From positions 117,285 to 181,284 of the forward strand of contig CAJFID010000002.1 of assembly GCA_904380375.1 (NCBI GenBank): a DNA stretch of 64,000 nucleotides, given 5' to 3'. The first letter of the stretch is position 1. The number at the start of each line of letters is the position of its first letter. The DNA comes from Avimonas intestinalis. Its GTDB lineage: Bacteria; Bacillota; Clostridia; Oscillospirales; Acutalibacteraceae. Of the stretch, positions 7,270-16,600 are shown piece after piece. Made by a program: the position numbers and the translations under genes. A model generated the notes under the pieces. That model made no database searches. It was given only the letters and a program-made list of their open reading frames with translations, and had not been told where the DNA came from.

Positions 7270-8898
7270 TTATACCGGTACTTCCATGTGATCGCCGCCG
7301 TAGAAGCAGATCAGCAGCTTGTCCGCCGAAAGTACCTTCACACATTCCACCAACTGCCGGATCACCTGGTCGTCGTATTCCACCGGACGGTTTTTTAGCC
7401 CCTCCAGAATAGCATCGGTATGTTCCATCCGATCAAGCAGGCTTTGCTGTGCGGCCCCGCCAGCTTGCTGCTTCTGTAATCGGCCGGATAGGACAGCCTT
7501 TTCCTCAAGGATTTTCTGCAGGGTCTCATCGTATTGCTCATCCTGCCGGTTTTTTCCGCTCAGCTTCAGCAGGTCGGAGAAAGCGGCTTCCAGTTCGGTC
7601 AGCCTTTTTTGAATCAGACAGCTTTGCTCGCTGCTCTGGAGCTCATAGAACCGGATGTGGGCCTTCAACCGCTCGACGTCGGCGCCACCCTGCCGCGCAT
7701 AGGCGGTGACGGCGTCTGCGATGGCCGCGTGGATCCGGTATTCCTCCAGCGATGGGGAATGCTTGCAGTATTTGGTGCCATAGTCGAGCCGGCTGATGCA
7801 GCGCCAGACAATTTTCTTTCCGCCTTTCCTTATCCACGTGCATCGGCGGTAGGGCGTCCCGCATTCGCCGCAGTACAGCAAATCCGTTAGAGCATACTTG
7901 CTGGAGTATTTGCCCTGCTCGGTCGTGGTACCGACTTCCTTGACCTTCCTCTTTCCGTTCCGTCTGGCCAGTTCTTCCTGCGCCCGGTCGAATACCGCAC
8001 GTTCAATAATGGCCGGATGGCTGTTCTCGACATAGTACATGGTCAACTCGCCGTTGTTCTTTTTCTTCTTTTTGCTGATGGGATCGTCCGTAAAAGTCTT
8101 TTGCAGCAGGGCGTCTCCCTTGTATTTTTCGTTGGTGAGAATTCGTTTGACGCCTCCTGCACTCCACTCTGTATTGCCCCTTCCGGTTTTGCGTCCCTGC
8201 TGCATCAGCATCCGGGCAATATTCAGAAGGCTCATTCCCTCTAGGAAGCTGTCAAAGATCAGACGCACGGTTTCCGCTTCGTCGGGATCAATCTCCGGCT
8301 CACCATCCGCGCCTCTGCGGTAGCCCAGCATGTTTTTGAAGCAGATGGCTACATTCCCTTTTTGGGCGCTGCGCCGCTTGCCGATTTTCACGTTTTCGCT
8401 GATGGATTCGCTCTCCGCCTGGGACAGCCCGGAAAAGAGGATGATGAGCAGCTCGCTCGATACCTGCAGGGTGTTGATCCCCTCTTTTTCAAAGAGGATG
8501 GGGATGCCCCGCTCCTTGAGTTCCCGCACATACATGAGGCAGTCCAGGTTGTTCCGGGAGAACCGGGAGACCGACTTGGTGATGATGGCGTCGATTTTCC
8601 CTTTGCGGCAATCCTCAATCATTTTCATAAACTGCGGCCGCTTTTTGGCGATGGTTCCCGTCAGCCCCTCGTCCGCATAGATACCCGCCATCTGCCAATG
8701 GGGATTAAGCATAATCCGTTCAGTGTACATCTCTTTTTGGGTTTCAAAGCTCTTTTCCTGTTCCTCTTTTTCGGTGGATACCCGGCAGTAGGCGGCCATG
8801 CGGATTGGCCGGTCACCCCATCGGGATTCCGGCGCTTTTTTCGGGTCCGCCGGTATCTCCCGCACAGTTTTCTTCGGTACGGCCGTGCTCGTCGGCAT
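7270..8898 (-). CDS. Large serine recombinase (third of three)
   Basis: 542 residues from an ATG with AAGGAGG nine bases upstream (an ATG three codons earlier touches the ribosome-binding site). Order of domains: resolvase-type catalytic domain with nucleophile serine in YCRVSTEKEEQ (S41), motif FSRNNLD and GLTGT; recombinase domain (~185-300); zinc ribbon CGECGTPYRRC...C...C (~345-380); coiled coil (~400-480). This is the architecture of TndX/phiC31-type integrases that cut and rejoin att sites through a serine-phosphate. It overlaps the preceding catalytic-domain-less recombinase gene by 86 bases, which implies coupled expression. Confidence 0.9.
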   Translation of the reverse strand: MPTSTAVPKKTVREIPADPKKAPESRWGDRPIRMAAYCRVSTEKEEQEKSFETQKEMYTERIMLNPHWQMAGIYADEGLTGTIAKKRPQFMKMIEDCRKGKIDAIITKSVSRFSRNNLDCLMYVRELKERGIPILFEKEGINTLQVSSELLIILFSGLSQAESESISENVKIGKRRSAQKGNVAICFKNMLGYRRGADGEPEIDPDEAETVRLIFDSFLEGMSLLNIARMLMQQGRKTGRGNTEWSAGGVKRILTNEKYKGDALLQKTFTDDPISKKKKKNNGELTMYYVENSHPAIIERAVFDRAQEELARRNGKRKVKEVGTTTEQGKYSSKYALTDLLYCGECGTPYRRCTWIRKGGKKIVWRCISRLDYGTKYCKHSPSLEEYRIHAAIADAVTAYARQGGADVERLKAHIRFYELQSSEQSCLIQKRLTELEAAFSDLLKLSGKNRQDEQYDETLQKILEEKAVLSGRLQKQQAGGAAQQSLLDRMEHTDAILEGLKNRPVEYDDQVIRQLVECVKVLSADKLLICFYGGDHMEVPV

Positions 8899-9754
8899 AT
8901 TGCCCATCCTCCTTCCTCAGCAAGGTCTGGTTTTTCAGCCGGACGCCGATCGTCCCGTCCGGATAAAGAAGCGTGGCGTCGGCTGTCGCTTCATAGAGAT
9001 CGATGGAAAAATCGGAAAGCAGATCCCGTTTTTCGAAGTCCGCTTTCAACCGCTGTGTGATGTGTTGAAGGGTGGCGCATTCCGCATATTTTCTGGCCGC
9101 GCAGAGCAGGATCTGTTCCCGTACCGTGTCCTGGTCGGTTTCAGGCTGTTCCGTCTGCCGGGCAATCTCGTTTTCCAGCCTGCGGATTTCCAGGGAGGAT
9201 TCGAAGCCTGGTGCGTCGTCATGTCCGCACCGATTCGGCGAGGCGATCGCTTGGTTGAACAGTTCCATAATCTGGTGCTCCATATCGGCAATCGTCAGCC
9301 TAACCTTCATTCCGCAGGGACAGCCCCAGCTTTCCATATTTTTAAGGCGGCGGTCGGTTTTATGCTGCATCCGGTTTCCACAACTTCCACAGAGGACGGT
9401 ATGGGACAGCCGTTTTTTCTCCGCCGTCATCAGCTGCTCCTTTTGTGTATTGCGGGATTCCTTGAGTTTATTGGCCTCCGCCTGCGTCTTTGGAGCAATG
9501 ATTGGCGCATAGGGTTCCTCGCCGGCATAGCGGCTGTCCTCCAGGATCCGTTTGACACGGTTCTTGTTCCACCCGCACTCGCCAGGCAGATATTCGATTT
9601 GCTCATGAGTCAAACATTCAGCAATGGCTTTGAGCGCCGCGCCATTTATGTACTCCCGGTAGATCCGCTTAACTATGGCGGCTTCCTCTGGATGGACATT
9701 TATCTGTCCGTCCACCATTTGATATCCATAGGGAATGCGTCTGTTGGCGCTCAT
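8813..9754 (-). CDS. Serine-recombinase-like protein lacking the catalytic domain
   Basis: 313 residues. The protein starts directly at the recombinase-domain motif MSANRRIPYGYQ, has the DNA-binding recombinase domain (to ~95), a zinc ribbon CGSCGNRMQ...CPCG (~120-150) and a coiled coil, but no resolvase domain and no nucleophile serine. The start overlaps the stop of the upstream recombinase as ATGA (9751-9754) and has AAAGGAGG nine bases before it, so translation is coupled and the missing domain is not an annotation artefact. It probably acts as a DNA-binding partner of the two catalytic recombinases, an inference from domain content and coupling. Confidence 0.85.
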   Translation of the reverse strand: MSANRRIPYGYQMVDGQINVHPEEAAIVKRIYREYINGAALKAIAECLTHEQIEYLPGECGWNKNRVKRILEDSRYAGEEPYAPIIAPKTQAEANKLKESRNTQKEQLMTAEKKRLSHTVLCGSCGNRMQHKTDRRLKNMESWGCPCGMKVRLTIADMEHQIMELFNQAIASPNRCGHDDAPGFESSLEIRRLENEIARQTEQPETDQDTVREQILLCAARKYAECATLQHITQRLKADFEKRDLLSDFSIDLYEATADATLLYPDGTIGVRLKNQTLLRKEDGQYADEHGRTEENCAGDTGGPEKSAGIPMG

Positions 9755-11316
9755 CGCTTTCCGCACCTCCTTTGGGGAGGAATGGCCTCGGTCAGCTTCA
9801 GCCCGCCGAGGAGTTCAAAGCATAGGGTGGTGTGCGTAGGCGCTGTAATTTCTGCCACGATCTGCCGGAACAGGTTCTCATCAAAACCTGTTTGACAATC
9901 GGTGAGCGAAAGGATGCGGGACAGTTCGGTGAGGCCGTCTAAGGCTTCGGCGCTTTCGTCCTGGTCGATCAGCCGGCGTCGCTCCTGCCGCAGGAGGCTC
10001 ACCTGCTGGGTGATGCCCCCGCTCTGCGCCATATAGTCCGCGCTGCTCAGGATCTGCTTGGTATGCAGCCGGGCAAGCACCAGATTCTGCCCGCTCAGCT
10101 CGGCGATCTGCCGGTCGATCTCATGGACTTTCCCTTGCGCCCCACTATGTGCGGTTCGCAGCCGTTCCAACTGGGTAATGGCAGGTTCCAGGATATCGCT
10201 GCGCAGCAATCGCAGCTTGTTGACCATATTGATAAAGGCGGTTTCCATGTCCGTTTCCGGGATGCGCCGGGAATCACAGCTGTGGGAATTCTGGTTGTGT
10301 GCGCGGCATTCCCAATACCGGATGCCGCGTACAATGGCAAGCGTATAGATGTGCCCGCAGGAACAGCGGATTTTCCCGGTTAGCGGACCGGCTACCGGCG
10401 CCGCGTTTTCTTTGTAGTTCCGCCGTATCAAGCTCTGTGCCGTTTCAAACTGTTCCCGGCTGATGATGGGCGGGTTAGCATTCTCCACGTAATACCGTGC
10501 CAGTTCACCCTTGTTTTTCTTTTTGCGGAAGGGCAATGTCTCCGTAGTATAGTTTTTTTGCAGGAGCGCATCCCCCATATACCTTTCGTTTTTTAAAATA
10601 TAGTTGATGCTTCTTTCATGCCATTTTGGATATTGAGCCTGCTTGGGAGCTTGCCGTTCATTGAGCATATCCGCTATTTTATATTTTCCCATTCCTGACA
10701 GAAAACTGGTAAAAATGAGCTGAACCACCTCTGCTTCTTCCGGCACAATTTCCAGTTCTCCACTGTTCTTCATACGATAACCATAAGGAACCCTGCTGGG
10801 GATATAAGTACCTTCTCTCATCCGCGCCCGGCAGTTCATCCGCAGGTTTTTGCTGATGGACAAGGATTCCTCCTGCGCCCTTGCGCCGGATATGGCCAGC
10901 AGCATTTCGCTGGACAGATAGGCTGTGTCGATTTGCTCCGCTTCAAATAGGATGGTGACGCCGTATTCCTTTAGCTTGCGCACATATTGGATCATGTCCA
11001 GGGTGTTGCGCGCAAACCGGGAAATGGACTTGGTCAATATCCGATCGATTTTCCCCTTGCGGCAGTCGTTGATCATCCGCAGGAAATCCTCCCGCTTATC
11101 GACCTTGGTCCCTGTCAGGCCCTCGTCCGCATAGATATCGGCGAGCACCCATCCGGGCTGCCCGCCGATCAGATCCGTATAGTATTGGATTTGGGAAGCG
11201 TAGGAGTGGAGCTGATCGGCCGAATCGCTTGAAACGCGGCAGTAGGCGGCGACACGCATGAGCTTCTGTCCCTGTCCTGCCTGCGGAATGACGGTGATTT
11301 TTGGCGTTTGTGTCAT
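9751..11316 (-). CDS. Large serine recombinase (first of three)
   Basis: 521 residues. Catalytic domain with YCRVSSDSADQ (S29), YADEGLTGTKVDKR and ISRFARNTLD; recombinase domain with VPYGYRMKNSG (~185-280); zinc ribbon CSCGHIYT...C...C (~330-365); long coiled coil (~385-460). Start has AAGGAG ten bases upstream. First enzyme of the coupled recombinase operon, preceded by a small SHOCT-like gene and a MazF-type toxin. Two full-length and one catalytic-less recombinase together suggest a hetero-complex for integration and excision. Confidence 0.9.
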   Translation of the reverse strand: MTQTPKITVIPQAGQGQKLMRVAAYCRVSSDSADQLHSYASQIQYYTDLIGGQPGWVLADIYADEGLTGTKVDKREDFLRMINDCRKGKIDRILTKSISRFARNTLDMIQYVRKLKEYGVTILFEAEQIDTAYLSSEMLLAISGARAQEESLSISKNLRMNCRARMREGTYIPSRVPYGYRMKNSGELEIVPEEAEVVQLIFTSFLSGMGKYKIADMLNERQAPKQAQYPKWHERSINYILKNERYMGDALLQKNYTTETLPFRKKKNKGELARYYVENANPPIISREQFETAQSLIRRNYKENAAPVAGPLTGKIRCSCGHIYTLAIVRGIRYWECRAHNQNSHSCDSRRIPETDMETAFINMVNKLRLLRSDILEPAITQLERLRTAHSGAQGKVHEIDRQIAELSGQNLVLARLHTKQILSSADYMAQSGGITQQVSLLRQERRRLIDQDESAEALDGLTELSRILSLTDCQTGFDENLFRQIVAEITAPTHTTLCFELLGGLKLTEAIPPQRRCGKR

Positions 11317-11410
11317 GAGGTTCGATCTCCTTTTTCTGTATTTTTTCCTTTTTGCAACACAACCAATACCACGCGAGTTCGAACATGTCCAGCGACTTTG
11401 CGCAAAGTTA

Positions 11411-11587
11411 TCACTTCAGACACAAACGGGCTGTAGCAAGGGGCAGCGTGGTTCCGTAATCTTCGGCAGCAATCCGACATATCCCTTCAAAGGCTTCTTG
11501 GTCAATCAATCCCATTTGGAGCAGCCGGCGCAGGAAACAGGCTTCCCAATACAGTGCAGCCGTCTGTTTCGCTTTATTTTCATTCAT
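11411..11587 (-). CDS. Small SHOCT-like protein
   Basis: 58 residues, MNENKAKQTAALYWEAC..., with a C-terminal helical hairpin LRRLLQMGLIDQEAFEGI resembling the short SHOCT motif found at protein ends. The ATG lies 5 bases upstream of the MazF stop, so the two genes overlap by 8 bases and are likely translated together. Its position between MazF and the recombinases suggests a role in the element's maintenance or recombination control, but it does not look like a MazE antitoxin (no AbrB fold). Confidence 0.6.
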   Translation of the reverse strand: MNENKAKQTAALYWEACFLRRLLQMGLIDQEAFEGICRIAAEDYGTTLPLATARLCLK

Positions 11588-11951
11588 CGTATATTCCCTC
11601 CGAATATGCCAGGCCGAAACTTATCTGAATGGCCTGGTCCACCTGGAGCATTTGCGTATCATCCAGCCTCCCAATGTAATGAAATAAGCGGCAGCGGTCG
11701 ATGGTGCGAATCTGCTCCAGCAGAATGATAGACGGTTTTTTCAGGCAATCCGCGCACACAAAAATATGCGTTGGCAGCTCGGCCTTGTCGAGGCTGCTGG
11801 TTATCGCCGCCACAATAGTTGTTGGACTGAAAGCGTTTCCTATGTCGTTCTGGATAACGAGAACTGGGCGGATGCCGCCCTGCTCCGAACCGCGTACCGG
11901 CTCCAGATCGGCATAATACATTTCGCCTCGTTTTACCGATCCTTCTTTCAT
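11580..11951 (-). CDS. MazF/PemK-type endoribonuclease toxin
   Basis: 123 residues from MKEGSVKRGEMYYADL; GGAGG eight bases upstream fixes this start, although the frame is open 40 codons further up. PemK/MazF landmarks: RGEMYYADLEPVRGSEQGG (beta1-2 with catalytic-region basic residue), RPVLVIQND, and TTIVAAITSS. MazF proteins cut single-stranded RNA at short motifs. No MazE-like antitoxin is adjacent; the downstream 58-residue SHOCT-like protein is the only candidate partner. A terminator-like hairpin lies 32 bases upstream of the start codon, so expression could depend on read-through. Confidence 0.85.
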   Translation of the reverse strand: MKEGSVKRGEMYYADLEPVRGSEQGGIRPVLVIQNDIGNAFSPTTIVAAITSSLDKAELPTHIFVCADCLKKPSIILLEQIRTIDRCRLFHYIGRLDDTQMLQVDQAIQISFGLAYSEGIYDE

Positions 11952-11982
11952 CCGGATATCCTCCACGTTTGGCAATAAGTAA

Positions 11983-12013
11983 AGGGGCGGCCTGTGCAAA
12001 ACAGGCCGCCCCT
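11983..12013 (-). terminator. Terminator/attenuator upstream of MazF
   Basis: Perfect 13-bp GC-rich stem AGGGGCGGCCTGT/ACAGGCCGCCCCT with loop GCAAA, followed on the minus strand by TTTACTTATTG, ending ~32 bases before the MazF start codon. It could insulate or attenuate the toxin-recombinase operon. Confidence 0.7.
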
Positions 12014-12349
12014 GATAGGATATCAATCGTTTGCTCTCGTCATATTTGTCCACGACGCCCCTGACGACCATTTTTCGGGCAGTTAACGGACCGGCCTGGC
12101 GGCCTGCATGGGAATTTCACCCCTCCGAGGATCTCTCCGAGCCGCCCAATGCTGTGACGCGTTCAAGGCGGAAGTATCATTATAACCGTTGCTTGTCATG
12201 GCCACCCCATGCGGCGCCGCCCACATAGGCAAAGTCTTCTGAGCGATATGCTCTCCCTTTTCTGGCTCATCCCCTCGTCGGGGAACAGCAGCGGCAACGT
12301 ATCCGTTAAAGGTCTATACAATTGTCAAAGAACCATGAGGAGAAAAAAG
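12014..12349. other. Gene-free GC-rich spacer, possibly structured
   Basis: About 340 bases between the sigma-like gene's terminator and the MazF operon. Several short inverted repeats are visible (for example CCCCTCG-TCGGGG near 12280) but no reading frame with a start signal other than the upstream extension of MazF. The promoter of the MazF-recombinase operon should lie here; I could not pick one with confidence. Confidence 0.4.
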
Positions 12350-12382
12350 CCCCCTCACTTTTCATGCCAAAAAGTGAGGGGG
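12350..12382 (-). terminator. Terminator of the sigma-like gene
   Basis: 13-bp stem CCCCCTCACTTTT/AAAAGTGAGGGGG with a 7-base loop, followed on the minus strand by CTTTTTTC. Confidence 0.85.
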
Positions 12383-12398
12383 TTGAGCGGATTTATTT

Positions 12399-12905
12399 TC
12401 AGGTTTCTAAAAGTTTTTTTAGCTTGCCCAGAATCCGGTGCTTGCGATCGTTAATGGTTTTTTGAGGGATCCCCGTCTCGGCTGACCACTCGCGCTCTGA
12501 CTTTCTCTGATAAAATAAAGCGTGGAGCAGTTCCTGTTCTTCCTCAGATAGCAGATGCAGGCATTTCCGGAGCTTGTCCGTCATCAAAATTCTCTCCACC
12601 TGCTCTACAACATCCTGCTTGGGATCCTTGAGGGAGTCCTCACCACGGAAATCATCAGCGAGAACAGCATCCATGGAGACGTCCTGATGGCCTACCGACT
12701 GTTCCATAAGATATTTCTGACGACGCTTGTCTTTGTAGAATTGTATATATTCTTCCTCTGATACCTCCATCAGCATCCCATGCAAGGGAAGAAATCGCCT
12801 GCTTTGGTAAGAGTGGTCGGCCTCACAGCGGGTACAATAGGCTTCGTATGTAAGTTCCAGATATTCGCCGTTTTCTTTTATAAATACCTTTCTTGGTGCG
12901 TACAC
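12399..12905 (-). CDS. Sigma-70 region-4-like regulator of the element
   Basis: 168 residues from GTG (VYAPRKVFIKENG) with GGAGG eight bases upstream; a TTG 13 codons further up lies inside a hairpin and is less likely. The N-terminal half is a small domain with a CTRCEAD cysteine pair; the C-terminal half (about 105-168) is an RNA polymerase sigma region-4-like helix-turn-helix: LRKCLHLLSEEEQELLHAL, then SEREWSAETGIPQKTINDRKHR. Proteins of this kind are common next to recombination modules of Clostridia elements and presumably switch element genes on. It has its own terminator and a long structured leader. Confidence 0.75.
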   Translation of the reverse strand: MYAPRKVFIKENGEYLELTYEAYCTRCEADHSYQSRRFLPLHGMLMEVSEEEYIQFYKDKRRQKYLMEQSVGHQDVSMDAVLADDFRGEDSLKDPKQDVVEQVERILMTDKLRKCLHLLSEEEQELLHALFYQRKSEREWSAETGIPQKTINDRKHRILGKLKKLLET

Positions 12906-12920
12906 CTGTATTTCCTCCGT

Positions 12921-12949
12921 TCCGTTTGAATTTTGAAAATCCAAACGGA
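12921..12949 (-). promoter_or_regulatory. Hairpin next to the ribosome-binding site of the sigma-like gene
   Basis: Inverted repeat TCCGTTTG/CAAACGGA with complementary AT-rich centre, lying immediately upstream of the GGAGG (12914-12918) that serves the GTG start at 12905. It could control access of ribosomes. Confidence 0.45.
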
Positions 12950-13166
12950 GCGGAGGACTACGGCAGCCCGTACTGTGGCATGGTTTACATGGGATACGTT
13001 GAGACGAATCGGTAATATAACTAGCTCGATAGGCTAACGTCCGGGAAAGAATGTCCCGGACGGCAGTAGGCCATAGTGAAGTTTCACCAAGTCAATAGCC
13101 CCCTGACGACGCGGCACCGCCTCGTCCTTATAGGGAGCTCACGGTCCTCACTGCAAGGGGGCCACC
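12950..13166 (-). other. Structured leader of the sigma-like gene, candidate regulatory RNA
   Basis: Contains the hairpin CGTCCGGGA/TCCCGGACG (13038-13062) and GC-rich segments with short inverted repeats (for example around AGCCCCCTGACG and GCAAGGGGGCC, 13098-13162) but no plausible protein. The position in front of a regulator suggests a folded leader or small RNA. Confidence 0.35.
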
Positions 13167-13550
13167 ATGTTCCCGAATTTTTTCTTTCACGTTGTTTTCA
13201 TTCTTTCTCCTTGTTACGACGATACCAAATTACAGCATTCAGCAAAACCTTCCCAAGGTTTTCAGATCACACAGGAGAAAGCAAAACCAGTTGTTGCAGT
13301 GCAAGATGATGTCCCAGCATCATATGATTTGGTGTATTATATTTTGATGGTGAGAGTGTTCAAGATCACGACAACGCTAGACAACCGAAAAACACACTTT
13401 CCCCTTTGGCAACTATAATTTTTGCAATTTATGAATAGAAATTGTTGATGGTAAAGGTTTCCGTTTAAAAAAGCAGTGCTTTGAAAATAGGCGATACAGA
13501 AGCACGGATGTTGAAGATGGATGATGCCAATGATGGAGCTTATCAAAAAG
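13167..13550. other. AT-rich intergenic region
   Basis: Between the presumed leader of the sigma-like gene and the terminator of the lyase gene. AT-rich, with no supported gene; the promoter for the leader should lie here. Confidence 0.4.
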
Positions 13551-13590
13551 AGGAAACGGACGCCCATCTCTAACCGGGTGTCCGTTTCCT
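13551..13590 (-). terminator. Terminator of the lyase gene
   Basis: 15-bp stem AGGAAACGGACGCCC/GGGTGTCCGTTTCCT with a 10-base loop, followed on the minus strand by CTTTTTG, 34 bases beyond the stop codon. Confidence 0.85.
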
Positions 13591-13623
13591 CCTTTTCAGA
13601 TTGGTTTTACCTGTGTTTGAAAG

Positions 13624-16600
13624 CTATTTTGCGAATTTCCTGCGCCGGAACGTCATTGCCGTATAGATCACGGCGGCTGACAGAAGCAGCGAAAGCACAG
13701 CCATCCGGTCCGTTGGTGCATAACCAGTTCCGGGCGATTCCGATACCGGTTCCGTGGGCTCCGCAGGTTCCGTCGGCTCTGTCGGATCCGTGGGTTCCGT
13801 GGGTTCTGTGGGCTCTGTCGGCTCCGTGGGTTCTGTGGGCTCCGTCGGTATACGAAGGTCGGTGGAAACGCTCAGCGGGATCCGGAAGGAAGCGCCGACA
13901 TTAAAGTTGAGGATCGTCTCCTGGCCGTCGTCGCTGATGCCGCGCACCGGCGAAAGATCGCCGATATCCAGGCGGATGCTGCCGTCCGGCTGTTTTTCCG
14001 CCCCCAGGATCTCATATACCGCGTTATACGCATAATACCCGCTCTTGCTGTTGTCATAGCCGCTGGGATCCTGCGTACCGGCCCCATTCTGCATACGGAC
14101 GTCCTTATTGTCCACAAAAATATATCTCCCGACCAGGTCTTCCACGTCCACATCGTCCTCCGTAACGATGGCGATATAGTTGTCTGTGGAAAGCGCGGTG
14201 GTCATGCCTTCTACCGTACCCGTGACGGCCGGGTCCGCCTGCTGGTCGCCCAGCTGCGCCCCGTCCAGAAGATAGGAACGGGAAAGCCGGCCGTCCTCTT
14301 CGGTATAAACCCCGAAGAAGCCCTGGAAATCAAATTTGCCGGCTACGTTATAAAGGGTTTCCGTATCCATGGAATTGACGATATAGTCCACACGCCCGTT
14401 TGTCAGGGTCACCTTGACGGCGCGGACCACAGCGTCATCCGCCGGCTGGCCGTTTGCGGTGACAGGGAGCTGCTCAATGGAAGCGATGTTGCTCTGGGAT
14501 TGGTAAGCTTCCATGACCGAAGTGAACGTAGTCGCCCCCTTGGCGGTCACCATAAGGATCGGCAGGTCGTTGATGCCGCTCCCATTATTCTGCGGGGGAA
14601 CCATCTCGCCCAGCATGACGCTGGTATAATCCTCCGCCCCCAGCATGGTGACCTTCATGTGCACGTCGGTGGTTGCGCCTTTTCCGTTCCCATAAACATT
14701 CCAGGGATCTTTTACATTCCAGTCCACGCTGAACGAGCCGCCGTCTACAGCATATTCGTAAATATTCTGCAGCGTCTCCGCCGTGTATCCGCCCTGTCGC
14801 TCCACGGCGTCGCCCTGGGTGAGGCCGCTGAGCTGCGTATTGGATTTATCAATCTGCGTGGTATGGAAATTGTATTGGTACTCGCTGTCCGGATTTTTGC
14901 CAACCACCCGGAACAAATCGATAATGTAGGAGTTCTCCTCATCGATTTGGATCAGCGCCGCCGTGCGGTCAAACTGGTCGGCATACTGGATGCCGCTGTT
15001 GATGACGCCGGGCGTGTACGCGTTCATCACCTGCACATAATCCCCGCCGTCAAACCGGGAAATAAGCCCGTAATTGCGGAAATGCGCGTAATACGGGAAG
15101 GAGCTGGTGGCTGTGCTGAAGCTGACGGTATTGTGGGCCATATTGCTGTTGTTGAACGTCTTGATCATGTCGCTTCCGCCGGCCGTATTGGGATAGCCAA
15201 GGTCGGGCATTAGGTCAAGATCGTAAGCAATGTAGCCGAGGTTGAGGGGGTCGGCGTGTCCATGGCTGCTGCCGGCCGAGCCGTAATACATCCACAGCGC
15301 GCGCTGCGTCGTATCGGATTTGGTCACTAGCGGCGGCATTTCTTCGCCGGACTTCAAGAGGTAGAGGTTATAAAGCCCCATCTTCCAGTTGCCGGCTCCG
15401 CCCTCGCAGACAAATTGCAGCTCGTTTTCGCCCTGCCGGAGGGAATCCAGACCGTCGGCCACCCGAATCAGATTGATTCCGGCGTCGTAGTCGGCGCTGC
15501 CGAAATCGACGGTGCTGATTTTTTCGCCGTTCAGGTACACGCCCCAAACGCCCCAGCTGCCCGGGACGGCGTGAATCTGGAGATACAGCTGGTAGCTCTC
15601 CTTCGCGGAGGCGTCAAAATCAAACGTGTAGGTTGCCGTAGCGCCCTCCTGCCCGTTCGGATTGATCTGCTCCAAGGTGCTGTAATCGTCACGGGTAGCG
15701 CCATTGCCATACACAACCGGGAGTTCCGGGAAAAAGTATTCCGAACCGCGGTAGATTGACGCGGTCTGGTCGCTCCCATCCCGCAGGATGCCCAGGCCGA
15801 AAGCGGCCAGGTTCTCCGAGCCGAGATCCAATTCGCCTTTTTCATCAATCACCGACTGGATTTTCACAGACACCGCGTTCGGATCCGCCGTGAAAATGTC
15901 CGTATGCAGGTTGGCGGTGGTTTTGCCGTTGAGCAGATACAGCGTCTGCGCCAGGATGTCGTAGTCGCCGTCCGCCGCGCCTGCGGGATCCTGCTCGATG
16001 AGGTTATTGTACGCCTTCAGCAGCAGGTCCTTGTTCAGGATCGACCTATCCGGTTCCGCCGTCGCCCCCGTATCGCCGATAAGCGGCGTATAGCTGTTTG
16101 TAAGCAGCATGGAGCAGTTGCTCAATACCATCTTCCGGAAGCGCGCGTTCAGGTACAAATCGTGGGAGGTGCCTTCCGGCAGATCCAAGAGGTGTTCATT
16201 CCCCTGCGCGTCCCTGGGCAGCTCATAGCCGCCGAGCACGTCGGCCACCTCAATCCAGGCATCGGTCCACCCGGCGTTATAGCCCAGCGAGCATTCCTCC
16301 CCTTGCCCGTCAGGGTTTACCGAGTTAGCCAGGATGCCCAGGATGTTGCCGGTACGCTCGTCCGGTGTCACGTCCGCGTCCCAGCTGCTGTCCCCCGGGG
16401 CGTAATCCAGGTTGAGCCACTCCTGCGTTTCCGGGTAATGGTCCATGACCACAGCGGCCACAGCCAGGGTACTCTGCGGCGTCCCGGGGTTCCCGGCGAG
16501 ATCCCCCTCCTGGAAGGCTTCGGCAATTTCACGGATGACCCCGTCCTCAAAATTCGCTTTGATCCGGTCCGTGTCGCCCTTCTGCGGGTTCCCGCTCTGC

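Noticed and set aside
9072..9512. Plus-strand frames over the recombinases
   Set aside because: Serine-rich antisense shadows without start signals.
11952..12071. 40-residue N-terminal extension of MazF
   Set aside because: It runs through a terminator hairpin and lacks a ribosome-binding site; the internal ATG at 11951 has GGAGG at ideal distance and gives a normal MazF length.
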